Shown piece by piece: positions 45,424-54,421 of a stretch of DNA of 64,000 bases. Each line of letters starts with the position of its first letter. The first letter of the stretch is position 1. The notes below the pieces were generated by a model. The model was not told where the DNA came from. It searched no databases and was given only the letters and a program-made list of their open reading frames with translations. The position numbers and the translations under genes were made by a program. The DNA is from Parasphingorhabdus cellanae (GTDB taxonomy: Bacteria > Pseudomonadota > Alphaproteobacteria > Sphingomonadales > Sphingomonadaceae), in the NCBI RefSeq assembly GCF_017498565.1, contig NZ_CP071794.1:1736001-1800000 (forward strand). The letters run 5' to 3'.

Positions 45424-46080
45424 ATGAAATCCGCTGTACTTGTTTTCCCTGGTTCCAACTGCGATCGCGATATGGCCGTCGCGCTGGAAACCGTCACCGG
45501 GAAGAAGCCGCATATGGTGTGGCACGGTGATAGCGCGCTGCCTGACGGGCTCGATATTATCGCGATTCCGGGCGGATTCTCTTATGGAGATTATTTGCGG
45601 TCAGGTGCGATGGCTTCTCGCGCCAATATTATTGATGCTGTGGTGCAGGCAGCTCGCAAAGGGATCAAGGTTCTGGGTATATGCAATGGCTTCCAGATAT
45701 TGACGGAAATCGGCCTGTTGCCGGGCGCTTTAATGCGTAACGAGAATATTGAATTTATCTGCAAGGATGCGGTGCTGACCGTTGATGGGGCCGGTTCGGC
45801 ATTTACATCTGGCTATAAGGCAGGTGAGACAATTTCGATTCCTGTGGCCCATCACGATGGTAATTATTTTGCAGATGATGAAAGCTTGGACCGTTTGGAA
45901 ACTAATGGTCAAGTCGCGTTTCGCTATGCCGAAAATATCAATGGCTCTGCACGCAATATTGCGGGTGTTTTCAATGCTGAAGGCAATGTCCTGGGCATGA
46001 TGCCGCATCCCGAACGGGCTATTGATAGCAAACATGGCAGGACTGACGGCTTGCGATTGTTCCAAAGTCTTTTAGGCTAA
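45424..46080 (+). CDS. purQ: phosphoribosylformylglycinamidine synthase subunit PurQ
   Basis: 218 aa glutamine amidotransferase. Class I triad: Cys in [11 protein letters not shown], His and Glu in [24 protein letters not shown] is the PurQ oxyanion segment. Supplies ammonia to PurL, which is not next door: the next gene is a convergent AHH nuclease. Confidence 0.95.
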   Translation: MKSAVLVFPGSNCDRDMAVALETVTGKKPHMVWHGDSALPDGLDIIAIPGGFSYGDYLRSGAMASRANIIDAVVQAARKGIKVLGICNGFQILTEIGLLPGALMRNENIEFICKDAVLTVDGAGSAFTSGYKAGETISIPVAHHDGNYFADDESLDRLETNGQVAFRYAENINGSARNIAGVFNAEGNVLGMMPHPERAIDSKHGRTDGLRLFQSLLG

Positions 46081-46088
46081 TCCGATCA

Positions 46089-46598
46089 TTATTTTACCGG
46101 CGGCCACCGGGTTGCCACATAAAGTGTGTCGATACAGGCATCCAAATCCCGAAACGCATCGGAAGCGGGCCCAGGATCCCTTTTGTTCAGGCGGAGCTGC
46201 GCCAACCCTTTTCCGAGAAGGGCATGCCGCAGCGCCAGTTGCAACAAGCCGATCCGGAAGCGGAAAAATTCTTGTCGTTTTGCCTCGCCTGCGATTTGCT
46301 CGCTAAGCCTGACAATCAAAAACAGGCGGTCGATCACCAATTCATTATAGCGTGGATGGGGCCCGCGATGCAGCGGGCGCCCGGTTTCTAAAGCTGTTTG
46401 TTCATCAGATGGCAGCAGAACCCCGTTTCGATCGAAGTCATCAAAGTCGAAACTGTCTGATAGATCGTCATTTAGCGGCTTGATAATATCGGTCATCGAA
46501 GCCGCCTGCAGCGGTATCAGATGATGGCGTTGATAGTTGGGATTATATCCCACTGCATTTTTTCGGTTTACCGCAGAAAAACGAGTGATAGCCATCAT
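46089..46598 (-). CDS. free-standing AHH-family HNH/EndoVII-type nuclease
   Basis: 169 aa from ATG 46598 (ATG 46595 possible; the frame continues to a TTG at 46631). AHH-superfamily signatures: YNPNYQRHHLIPLQA (His pair), FDRNGVLLPS, and LHRGPHPRYNELVIDRL. These are the conserved catalytic and fold positions of AHH nucleases, best known as C-terminal toxin tips of polymorphic toxins. Here the domain stands alone, with no secretion, signal or trafficking domain, and no obvious immunity gene adjacent. Located downstream of ompA and convergent with purQ. Function uncertain. Confidence 0.75.
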   Translation of the reverse strand: MMAITRFSAVNRKNAVGYNPNYQRHHLIPLQAASMTDIIKPLNDDLSDSFDFDDFDRNGVLLPSDEQTALETGRPLHRGPHPRYNELVIDRLFLIVRLSEQIAGEAKRQEFFRFRIGLLQLALRHALLGKGLAQLRLNKRDPGPASDAFRDLDACIDTLYVATRWPPVK

Positions 46599-46734
46599 CC
46601 GCAGGAAAGGTGGTTGCGGCTTTGCAGTCAAGTATCAACGGTGTCATGACGTGAACCAATTGGTCGATATTGGTGCTATTTATCTTGGTAATAATGCGTA
46701 TGCCCACCGGGCAGCAAAATCAGTGCATATAAAC

Positions 46735-46768
46735 AAAAAAAGGGCCGGTCGGAAGACCAGCCCTTTTC
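46735..46768 (-). terminator. Rho-independent terminator of ompA
   Basis: GGGC-C-GGTC / GACC-A-GCCC stem with GGAA loop, bounded by an A-run (46735-) and TTTT; on the minus strand the stem is followed by TTTTTT. It sits 22 bp after the ompA stop. Confidence 0.88.
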
Positions 46769-46790
46769 ATTATTTCGAGATTGAAAGTTA

Positions 46791-47897
46791 TTAGTTTCCT
46801 GAACCAGGACCATACATAACTTCAACACGCCGGTTTTGTGGCTCACGAACGCCGTCTGCGGTTTCAACGCGAGGACGCGATTCACCGAAGGCTTCGCTGG
46901 AGATCGCTCCGCCGCCGATGCCGCGTGATTCGAGATAAGCCCGAACCGAAGCGTTACGACGTTGGGACAGACCAACATTGTAGCTAGCGGAACCAGATTT
47001 ATCAGCGTGACCCGCCAACATAACCTGGGCCGAACCACAATCACCATAAGCTGTAACCGCGTTATCCAGAACAGTAGCTGCTTCTGGCGTGATGTCTGAC
47101 TGATCCCAGTCAAAGAACACGATATACGGTCCAGGCGCACATACTGCAGCCGGTGGCGGCGGCGGTGGTGGCGGTGGAGGCGGTGGTGGTGGCGGAGCAG
47201 GCGGTGGTGGTGGTGCCTCTGGCTCGCCGCCAAAGTTGTAGATCAAGCTACCCAATACGGAGTGTGTCCGCAAACGGGTGCTGACGTCCAGACCGCGCTG
47301 GTCAACCAGGTCGATCTTGTCCGCGTTGAAGAAACGATATTTCAGACCAACGTCCCAGCTGTCGCTCAGTGGCGCACGGATACCTGCAATCGCCTGCCAA
47401 GCAAAACCGGTGTCCGAATCGTCAAGATACGGTCCGGCCAGAATATTGGTGATCTCGGTACGAGCCACACCAACACCGCCGCCGACAAAGCCTTGAATGC
47501 CGTCATCGTCGCCAAAGTCGAGCATACCGTTGAGCATGAAGCTCAATGCATTGACTTCGCCGTTAATGTCGGTGGTGCCAGCAAAAGTGCCAGTTCCATT
47601 AGCATTGCTTGGAACGCCTGGCGCGCCGATCTGAAGACGATCAGCAGCGGCCATTTTGTAGCCAACTTCCGCTTCCAGACGGAAACCGCCGAAATCGTAA
47701 CCTACGATACCGTCAAAGTCATAACCAATGTCATGATCAACTTCTGAAGTATTATTATTTGTGCCGATGTCCGATGTAATATCTTCAACCAGCATCGCGC
47801 CGCCTTCTACGCCCACATACCATTGGCCATCACGGGCCAGGGCAGGTGAAGCGAGCGCCGTGGAGGCAAGCGCCAATCCTATGGCAAGCTTCCGCAT
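46791..47897 (-). CDS. OmpA family outer-membrane protein
   Basis: 368 aa. Signal peptide (MRKLAIGLALASTALASPALA), an eight-stranded-type beta barrel about 25-215, a Pro-rich linker with one run of about 15 prolines (about 222-246), a Cys (AAVCAPG) and an OmpA-like peptidoglycan-binding domain with GHADKSGSASYNVGLSQRR and the conserved Asp/Arg. It tethers the outer membrane to peptidoglycan and is probably abundant, consistent with its strong terminator. Confidence 0.93.
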   Translation of the reverse strand: MRKLAIGLALASTALASPALARDGQWYVGVEGGAMLVEDITSDIGTNNNTSEVDHDIGYDFDGIVGYDFGGFRLEAEVGYKMAAADRLQIGAPGVPSNANGTGTFAGTTDINGEVNALSFMLNGMLDFGDDDGIQGFVGGGVGVARTEITNILAGPYLDDSDTGFAWQAIAGIRAPLSDSWDVGLKYRFFNADKIDLVDQRGLDVSTRLRTHSVLGSLIYNFGGEPEAPPPPPAPPPPPPPPPPPPPPPAAVCAPGPYIVFFDWDQSDITPEAATVLDNAVTAYGDCGSAQVMLAGHADKSGSASYNVGLSQRRNASVRAYLESRGIGGGAISSEAFGESRPRVETADGVREPQNRRVEVMYGPGSGN

Positions 47898-47989
47898 TTA
47901 TATTCCCCTTCTCATTTAGGTTCTGAATTCACGGCGCTTTGTAACCTTTCCCCAAAGACAGCGCAAGCCGACAAATCACGTAACTGTTG

Positions 47990-48009
47990 CGAAAATGTCG
48001 CCATTTTCG
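47990..48009. promoter_or_regulatory. perfect palindrome between DUF2793 gene and ompA
   Basis: CGAAAATG-TCGC-CATTTTCG, 8-bp arms, about 93 bp upstream of the ompA start and 50 bp after the DUF2793 stop on the same strand. It has no T-run, so an operator or mRNA-processing hairpin is more likely than a terminator. Confidence 0.35.
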
Positions 48010-48059
48010 TGATTTACTGGAAAAAATGCCTTCTAAGGTGCTGCAATCCGGCTAAATTG

Positions 48060-48533
48060 TTAGCCGGAACCAGAATCATTGGACGGGATTTGCGGTAGAA
48101 TCGTCGCTATTCTTAAAACGGCCAAAATCGAATCGATTGCGGATCGGGCTTCAATATCCACAATAGCGCCATCAACCGGCACATTAATAGCCTCGATAAA
48201 ATGCCATTCGCCATCGCGATAAACCGCTGATTGGTTGGTTTCGATCACCATAATCTTCATCGATTCCTGTGACTTAACAAAATGCCAGCCACCATCAGAC
48301 CATCCGACGATATGCCCGGATCTTCCGCTCCATTCTGCCACGGGCGATGGGCCGACCAGCCAGGATTGGCCAGCAACGGGCGACAATATCTGCGGGTCAT
48401 CGGCAACAGCCTGAACCACGGGATGGATCAAAAAATCAAGTAATAGAAGCGCTTCATTATGAAAAAGCTCCTTGTGGGCCTGTCCTGCGGCTAACAAGGG
48501 CAAGGCAAAACGCGCGGTTTCAAATATTGTCAT
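48060..48533 (-). CDS. DUF2793 domain-containing protein
   Basis: 157 aa. N-terminus ETARFALPLLAAGQAHKELFHNEALLLLD is diagnostic of DUF2793, followed by SWLVGPSPVAEWSGRSGHIVGWSDGGWHFV, seen in parts. The family is common in phages and GTA neighbourhoods of alphaproteobacteria and may be a tail/fibre-associated accessory. It lies 55 bp downstream of g15 on the same strand and is probably the last gene of the GTA unit. Confidence 0.82.
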   Translation of the reverse strand: MTIFETARFALPLLAAGQAHKELFHNEALLLLDFLIHPVVQAVADDPQILSPVAGQSWLVGPSPVAEWSGRSGHIVGWSDGGWHFVKSQESMKIMVIETNQSAVYRDGEWHFIEAINVPVDGAIVDIEARSAIDSILAVLRIATILPQIPSNDSGSG

Positions 48534-48588
48534 TTATTTTCCTTTGAATAGACAAAACGGACCGGGGACAGTTGCTCCCCGTTTCAAC

Positions 48589-50805
48589 CTATATTTTGAC
48601 AGTGAATGATAGAGGATCGGAGATATCATGGCGGCCAACCTGCTGTACCTTGATCGGCAGCATGGCCGCGCCGGTATCCCGATAATCTTGAACCTGATCC
48701 GCCGGAATGACGACAGATGGCTGCGCTTGTTCGACCGGTGCGTTGGAGCCGATCGTTATCCGGTATTGCTCTGTCTCTTCTGCCAGGGGCGTTTCGATAT
48801 TATCCGGCCATGCCAGTCCAGCCCGCGACCGCCGGGTCCAGCTGATTTCCAGATCATCGAGCCTATTGAAAGCAAAGCGCGGGTGCACCGGAGACCAGGG
48901 CTTGAGCGCGCGTCCCGGGTCATCGATCACCTGCGATACCGCCTCCTCGTCTCCCCTGCCGATCGCCGCAATCCCAGCAGGCTGCGACGGAACATAATGA
49001 CGGGGATCAATCTCGGTCAGACTGGAACCGTCGAGCAAGACAAAATTCTCACCCGCGCTGTGGCGATCCATTTCTTTTTCGGTACCTCCCAGACCTCTCA
49101 AGAAATAGGATAGAAGAAACCGGCCATCGCCAATCGGTTTGGCAAAGCCAAATTGGAAAATTTCCGCGCCAATAGCCGCGATATTATAGCCGGCCGACAA
49201 CTGCGCCCTGTCCGCGTCATTCAAAACCATATTGCGATTGTGCATTTGCACGACCAGCCTGTTCTTCCGGTCAATAATATGCGCCCCGCTGGGTCCGATT
49301 GGTGCTGGCGCGGTTCCGATGATCGCTGGTGCGGCAATCTGCCCGATAAGATCGGTATTGCTCCCGTTTGGGCCGGTCGCGAAAAGCTGGGCATTGCGCC
49401 AGCCAATATCGCCAGCAGCCGCGGCATAGAGGCGCGGAACATCGGATACTTGTATCGGCGCATCCAGCGCAAAAGGCAGATCGATCAACGCCAGCCGCGT
49501 AACCCCTGCCAGAGCATCCATTTCCTTGACCGGGCGACCATTGTCCGTTGGCCTGTCTGCGGTCACCAGACTGCTGGTCGCTTTCGACAAGCCCAACGCG
49601 ATACTGCCATGGTTCAGCTCACAGTTCCGGACCAGCCAGATATCATCGCCATCATCTGTTCGAACAAATGTTCCAGGCATGACTGGCTCTCCAGTCCTTG
49701 CGATATGGGCCTGCGCGGTGACCCGTTCCTGATAGAGCGACCATAGCTTTGTCTGCGCGATATTCTTTGCCTGTGCCGCCGAGATAGCGGCGGGAAAGTC
49801 GCGATCGAGCACCACCCTGCTCATCCCGGGACGAAACGCATTTTGCAAACCGGACTGATAGTCCCGCGCGGGATCATAATAGCGCAGCGTATATTGCCGG
49901 GGCAATTTTGTTTCTGGCAAAATTCGGGATTCCGCGCGGTCGACCGGCTGCCCATTTTGCCGGGACAATATATTATCGCCAATGGGCAATATAACCGCAT
50001 CCGGGTCCAGATCACGCGCGGCCGCTTCCATCATGTGCGAAGGCCAGGATCGGAAAGACGTCATCTGAAAAGACAGCGAAAAATTATCACCAATCGCGTC
50101 CAGAACCTCGCGGCGGTTCTGGCCGCCCGCTGCAAATCCATGAAGCGGTTCGTCAACAGATGCGCTAATCTTTTGTCCGGAAACATCGTCAATGATGACG
50201 GCCAGACTGACTGTCCCGTCGTCCGCGATAACCTCGAAGGTCAAAGACGGGATGCGATTGCCGTAATCCGTCAGGTCCATATCCTCAAACACCGCCAGCG
50301 CCAGGCCACGATAAGCCGGCGTTCCACTGGCCGCCTCCGCACTGGCGATTAGGCCGTCAACGGCTTGATCTTCCTGGCCGCGATAAAAGCGAAAGCCGGT
50401 TTCTGTTTTAAAATCGCCGGCGCTGCCACGGAAAATTTTGCCGTCGGCCCATATCCGGCCGATATTTTTTATGGTCCGGCTCGACAGCGCCACCGCAAAA
50501 CAGGCTGAATAGCTGTAGATCGTGCTCTTGGGGCGGCCTTTGCCGCCGCCCCGTCTTTCTCTTGTTTCCTTGAGATCGGTCGCCCAGATGACCGTTCCGG
50601 CGACACGCATCCTGCCAAAAATACGCGGGATTTGCGATCCATAGCTAGAGGTCTGCACGGCCAATTCCTGCAAGCGCGGGCCTTCCACGCCTTTGGGTTT
50701 GAAAAGGACATTCTGATCAAATTGCCGCCCAAGTAATCCGCCCAATGCGCCGCCAATTGGTCCGCCCAAAGCTGTACCGACGGCGGTCAAAACCAAAGTC
50801 GCCAT
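48589..50805 (-). CDS. GTA host-specificity/baseplate hub protein (g15-like)
   Basis: 738 aa. Begins MATLVLTAVGTALGGPIGGALGGLLGRQFD, the glycine-rich opening typical of GTA g15/phage tip proteins, then SYGSQIPRIFGRMRVAGTVIWATDL. It lacks the large extra region of the R. capsulatus g15 protein (about 1300 aa) and corresponds to its tail/C-terminal module. Predicted to form the tail tip that contacts recipient cells. Starts directly after the g14 stop (no gap). Confidence 0.85.
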   Translation of the reverse strand: MATLVLTAVGTALGGPIGGALGGLLGRQFDQNVLFKPKGVEGPRLQELAVQTSSYGSQIPRIFGRMRVAGTVIWATDLKETRERRGGGKGRPKSTIYSYSACFAVALSSRTIKNIGRIWADGKIFRGSAGDFKTETGFRFYRGQEDQAVDGLIASAEAASGTPAYRGLALAVFEDMDLTDYGNRIPSLTFEVIADDGTVSLAVIIDDVSGQKISASVDEPLHGFAAGGQNRREVLDAIGDNFSLSFQMTSFRSWPSHMMEAAARDLDPDAVILPIGDNILSRQNGQPVDRAESRILPETKLPRQYTLRYYDPARDYQSGLQNAFRPGMSRVVLDRDFPAAISAAQAKNIAQTKLWSLYQERVTAQAHIARTGEPVMPGTFVRTDDGDDIWLVRNCELNHGSIALGLSKATSSLVTADRPTDNGRPVKEMDALAGVTRLALIDLPFALDAPIQVSDVPRLYAAAAGDIGWRNAQLFATGPNGSNTDLIGQIAAPAIIGTAPAPIGPSGAHIIDRKNRLVVQMHNRNMVLNDADRAQLSAGYNIAAIGAEIFQFGFAKPIGDGRFLLSYFLRGLGGTEKEMDRHSAGENFVLLDGSSLTEIDPRHYVPSQPAGIAAIGRGDEEAVSQVIDDPGRALKPWSPVHPRFAFNRLDDLEISWTRRSRAGLAWPDNIETPLAEETEQYRITIGSNAPVEQAQPSVVIPADQVQDYRDTGAAMLPIKVQQVGRHDISDPLSFTVKI

Positions 50806-51243
50806 TCAATCCTCCAAAATTCGAAAAATGGCTTCCAGCGGCCATTGGGCCTCGCCGGGCGTAAAAACGACCTCGCCGAGCCCTGCATGCGCGTGGACAA
50901 AGCCGCCTTCGGTCCTGACCATCAGATGCCATTGGATCGGACTGGGCCGCACCAGCACGATATCCCCTTCGCAAAGCGGTTCATCGCGTGGCAGCGCCGC
51001 AAATCCGGCGAGCGTCATCACCTCGGCAATCTGCGCGATTGAGCCGCCGCGGATCGAATAGCCGGTGGGGACATCGTAGGCCATATCAGCCGCTCCCAAA
51101 CATTGCGCCGCCAGCCCGATGCAGTCGAGCCCGTGCTCTGCACTGCGGCCGTGGAGCCGAAAATCTGTGCCGCATAGCTGCAAAGCCATTTCGGCAATCA
51201 TCGTCGAGGATTTGGCAATCGGTTTGTCTGATGACATAGTCAT
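50806..51243 (-). CDS. GTA NlpC/P60-type peptidase (g14-like)
   Basis: 145 aa from ATG 51243, which overlaps the g13 stop (ATGA); longer ORF readings upstream are g13 sequence. The NlpC/P60 nucleophile is in HGLDCIGLAAQ and the His in FVHAHAGLG. In RcGTA the g14 protein is a cell-wall peptidase that helps DNA entry. Its stop abuts g15. Confidence 0.88.
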   Translation of the reverse strand: MTMSSDKPIAKSSTMIAEMALQLCGTDFRLHGRSAEHGLDCIGLAAQCLGAADMAYDVPTGYSIRGGSIAQIAEVMTLAGFAALPRDEPLCEGDIVLVRPSPIQWHLMVRTEGGFVHAHAGLGEVVFTPGEAQWPLEAIFRILED

Positions 51244-52070
51244 GCTCCGGGATAGCGAGTGAGCAGGTCGTTGCCGGGCAGATGCGGCTCCCCGCGAAAA
51301 TTGATGCTGTTGTGAAATCGTGCGCGGCAGGTGGCAAAAGTCTTGTCGCACCCGGCGGTCAGCAGCGCCCGATCCCCCACGGAGACCGGCTGTGTCGGTT
51401 GGTCAGCCAGCCGCAGCGCGTCCCCCGCGCCGCCGATAATCGCGAAGCTGAGCCCGCAATTGCGCCCGCTGAGCCAGCGCAATTCGCCATAGATATAGTC
51501 GGACGCCCGCCCTTGCAGATCGGCAAATATCAGCTGTGATTCCGCCATTTGCGAAAGCTCCATCTCCGCCTGATGCGCGGCCAGACTGACCTTGCACGCC
51601 CGGTCACCCAGACGCGCGCGGCACGTGGGGGAGGTCAGCGGTGCAATCGCCTCGTCCAGAAACGATGTGCCGCCCAGCATCTCCACCCGAAACGCATCGC
51701 CGCTGCGCGCAATTTCACCAAATTCGCCGCTGATCAGATGCAGCGGTTCGTCCTCCGGGTTTTCCCAGTTCACCAGCGATATGTGCAGCCGCGCGCCGTT
51801 CCAGCGGCCCGCGACCAGATCGGGTTCGGCAATCGCCGCGCTCGTCATCACGCCGGCAATATCAACGCTGTCCATTTCCAGACTGTCCGACAGCGCGATG
51901 GTCGAAGGGACCATGCCCGGCGCCGCGCGATAGCGCAGATTGTCGATCACCAGATCGCGGTCATGCGAGACAAAGCCGATGGTCACGCCGTCGCTGCGCT
52001 CCAGCCGCCACGCATAGCAACAGGTCGTTAGCGGCGCGTCAAGCCAGTGCCCGTCCATCCCCCCGCTCAT
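51240..52070 (-). CDS. GTA DUF2163 hub/tail protein (g13-like)
   Basis: 276 aa. Contains the paired DUF2163 and phage-BR0599-type domains: TTCCYAWRLERSDGVTIGFVSHDRDL at the N-terminus and CDKTFATCRARFHNSINFRGEPHLPG, seen in parts, near the C-terminus, with the Cys-rich metal or disulfide positions. Overlaps g12 (4 nt) and g14 (4 nt), so translation is fully coupled. Confidence 0.88.
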   Translation of the reverse strand: MSGGMDGHWLDAPLTTCCYAWRLERSDGVTIGFVSHDRDLVIDNLRYRAAPGMVPSTIALSDSLEMDSVDIAGVMTSAAIAEPDLVAGRWNGARLHISLVNWENPEDEPLHLISGEFGEIARSGDAFRVEMLGGTSFLDEAIAPLTSPTCRARLGDRACKVSLAAHQAEMELSQMAESQLIFADLQGRASDYIYGELRWLSGRNCGLSFAIIGGAGDALRLADQPTQPVSVGDRALLTAGCDKTFATCRARFHNSINFRGEPHLPGNDLLTRYPGA

Positions 52071-54418
52071 GCCCCTTCCCGCAGTTCGATCAGGCGCACT
52101 TCGGGAATGTCGCCGGCCAAAAATGTACTGGCGCTGACGTCGAGCCGATCCTCGGCAAAACGGACCGGCACATCGAACAGGAAGCCAGCGGTGATCGCGG
52201 CAGGGGCGGCAGGGGGTTGATCAAAGACAATCTCACCGAGCGGGCCAAGCGACCAGTTGCTGACCAGCGCGCCATCAACCGCGACCAGCACAGAGGCCGC
52301 GCGCGGCCGGGTTATCCGTCTTTGCTGCGCGTCACCGCCGTTCTCGCCATAATTTTTAATAAGCGCAAAACGCGTCTGCTCACCGTCACCGGTGCCGATG
52401 ACCTGATCCGTCGCAGTCGGCGGATCGACCATATTGTTGCTGCTATGATCAAAGGGATCGGCAAAGCGAAACCCCTTGGCCGCGCCGCGCCGCGCGCGAA
52501 AAAAGGCGATCAGGCGGCGCAGCTCGTCCTCCGACCGCACCCCCGGCCCGGCATCAAATTCCAGCCGCGCGTCGGCCCAGTCGCTATTGCGCTTTTCATG
52601 GCCCGACAGGGTGGTGACGATATCGGTCGAAAAGCCCGGCGACACCGCCGCGCCCTGCCCGATGGCGAGCGGAAACTGCACGTCGTCAAACGCGTTCATA
52701 TCATCCTCCTGTTCCTGAAAATAAGTAAAGCCATCGCGCGCCACCTGCGGCAGCGCCCAGATGAAAATATCCGGCGTACCGCGGGCGCGGGCGGTCTCCA
52801 CCGCATCGACCATATTGGCCCAGATGAAAGCGTCTTCGGCGCGAAGGACAAAGCCGGAAAAATAATGCTGCCGCGCCATCGGATAGCCGAGCCGCTGTGT
52901 GGCCAGATCAATGCCGCGCTGGGTTTCCGACTGGTCGCCCGCGATGACCCAGTCATAATCCTCCAGCTGCAATATATCGAAGGCCGGGCTGGCCCAACCG
53001 ACGGGCAGATTGGCGCGCTTTGCCTCTGGTGCAGCGGCGTCCAATATCGTTGGCAGATAGGCGAGCAGCAGCGTCTCGACCGGCGCGCCAAGCGCCTCGT
53101 CCTTGACCGCTGCGACCAGATCGGCGGTCGATTGAGCCAGCATCTCGCCGGCCTGATCCAGCATCGCCTTTTGCGCGGCGGTTTTGGGGCCGCGTATATC
53201 CGCTATGCTGACCAGCGCATCACCAAAGGCCGCACGCGCTGCTGCATCATAGAGGCAGATCCGCCCATCATCCGGCATCACCCACCACCACGGTTCGCCG
53301 ACCTGAAACTTGATCGCCGCCCCGGCATCGCGCGCAATCGCGGTAAAGGCGCGCGCCACCGCCTGCAGATAGCGCATCGCGGGCGCGCGCGCGGGAGACA
53401 AGAGAGCCGATGGCGGCACCCAGCCGGTCAGCGCCGGATCACCATTTTCCGCCCGCTGTTTCCAGTTGTTCCAGCAATGGGCATCAAACAGCTCATAAGA
53501 CAGCGAGAGGATGACAGTAAAATCCATCGCCGTGGCGCGCTCCACAAAATCACGGTGCCAGACCGCGCAGGGCTGATTGATCGCGGCAAATTCCTCGCCC
53601 GGCTGCGGCGCGGACAGGCTGACATACAATCCCGCGCCATTGGTCTCGAGCCGGAAATAATGGCTCATCCCGACATAATGATTAATCGCCCCGCGATAGC
53701 CGAGCGCGCGGATCGCGCGCAGCAGGCGTGCGGGCGTCTGGTTGAAACTGTCATCATAGCCGGTCGCCATCGACAGACCGTTTTCCGGCACCATGATATC
53801 GCCGATTTCCAGCACCGCGCCGCCGCCATCGGCCGCAATCGCGCTCATCTCGACCCAGCCGGTTTTGGGCGTCGCATAGCGTGTGCCTGCGCCGTCATAA
53901 TCGGGCGGGATGATCGAGATGAACATCCGGTCAATATCATTCGGATGCACCGGGTCCGCTTCACCCGGCAGCACAAAGCCGCCATCGAGCGCGGAAAATT
54001 CCAGATCGATCAGCGCATCGGTCGGCGTGCCGCTGGCATAGTTCCACAGCCGGACATACCAGGCCTTGGGCTGGCCGCTGGCATCGCGCCCCTCAATCGT
54101 CAGCGTCGGGCCATTGACCCGATTGAGCGGCATGATCCCCTGCGAGCGCCAGCGGAATTTCAGCCGCAGCCGCGCATAATCGCGATTCGTTTCATAAGCG
54201 AGCAGCGGGTGATCGAGCGTATCTTCGCTGTCCCAGATCAACCCCGCCAGATCATCGGAGTTATAAAATACCGCATCGACGCGCAGCGCATCGGGCGCGG
54301 TCGTCACCACCGAAGCCATCATCGGGCGCGGAAAATTGACCGTCCAGAAGCGCGGATCAAAGCGCGGGATAAAACCCGCCTGCTGCGCGCCGCGCTCTTT
54401 GGCTAACCAGAAACCCAT
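52067..54418 (-). CDS. large GTA tail protein: N-terminal enzyme-like domain fused to DUF2460 (g12-like)
   Basis: 783 aa. The last ~210 residues (from MNAFDDVQFPLAIGQGAAV) are a complete DUF2460/TIGR02217 g12 protein with GFRFADPFDHSSN. The first ~570 residues are extra: a carbohydrate-binding-like region (1-200) then what looks like a TIM-barrel hydrolase-like fold (ALGYRGAINHYVGMSHYF, VILSLSYELFDAH, FQVGEPWWWVMPDD, ILQLEDYDWVIAGDQ). Canonical R. capsulatus g12 is only about 210 aa. A tail-sheath or receptor/capsule-processing role is possible; unproven. Confidence 0.82.
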   Translation of the reverse strand: MGFWLAKERGAQQAGFIPRFDPRFWTVNFPRPMMASVVTTAPDALRVDAVFYNSDDLAGLIWDSEDTLDHPLLAYETNRDYARLRLKFRWRSQGIMPLNRVNGPTLTIEGRDASGQPKAWYVRLWNYASGTPTDALIDLEFSALDGGFVLPGEADPVHPNDIDRMFISIIPPDYDGAGTRYATPKTGWVEMSAIAADGGGAVLEIGDIMVPENGLSMATGYDDSFNQTPARLLRAIRALGYRGAINHYVGMSHYFRLETNGAGLYVSLSAPQPGEEFAAINQPCAVWHRDFVERATAMDFTVILSLSYELFDAHCWNNWKQRAENGDPALTGWVPPSALLSPARAPAMRYLQAVARAFTAIARDAGAAIKFQVGEPWWWVMPDDGRICLYDAAARAAFGDALVSIADIRGPKTAAQKAMLDQAGEMLAQSTADLVAAVKDEALGAPVETLLLAYLPTILDAAAPEAKRANLPVGWASPAFDILQLEDYDWVIAGDQSETQRGIDLATQRLGYPMARQHYFSGFVLRAEDAFIWANMVDAVETARARGTPDIFIWALPQVARDGFTYFQEQEDDMNAFDDVQFPLAIGQGAAVSPGFSTDIVTTLSGHEKRNSDWADARLEFDAGPGVRSEDELRRLIAFFRARRGAAKGFRFADPFDHSSNNMVDPPTATDQVIGTGDGEQTRFALIKNYGENGGDAQQRRITRPRAASVLVAVDGALVSNWSLGPLGEIVFDQPPAAPAAITAGFLFDVPVRFAEDRLDVSASTFLAGDIPEVRLIELREGA

Positions 54419-54421
54419 GGC

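Noticed and set aside
52217..54406. 729-aa plus-strand ORF opposite the g12 gene
   Set aside because: It is exactly antisense to the well-supported g12 gene, is Arg-rich with no domain, and is typical of long open shadows in GC-rich DNA.
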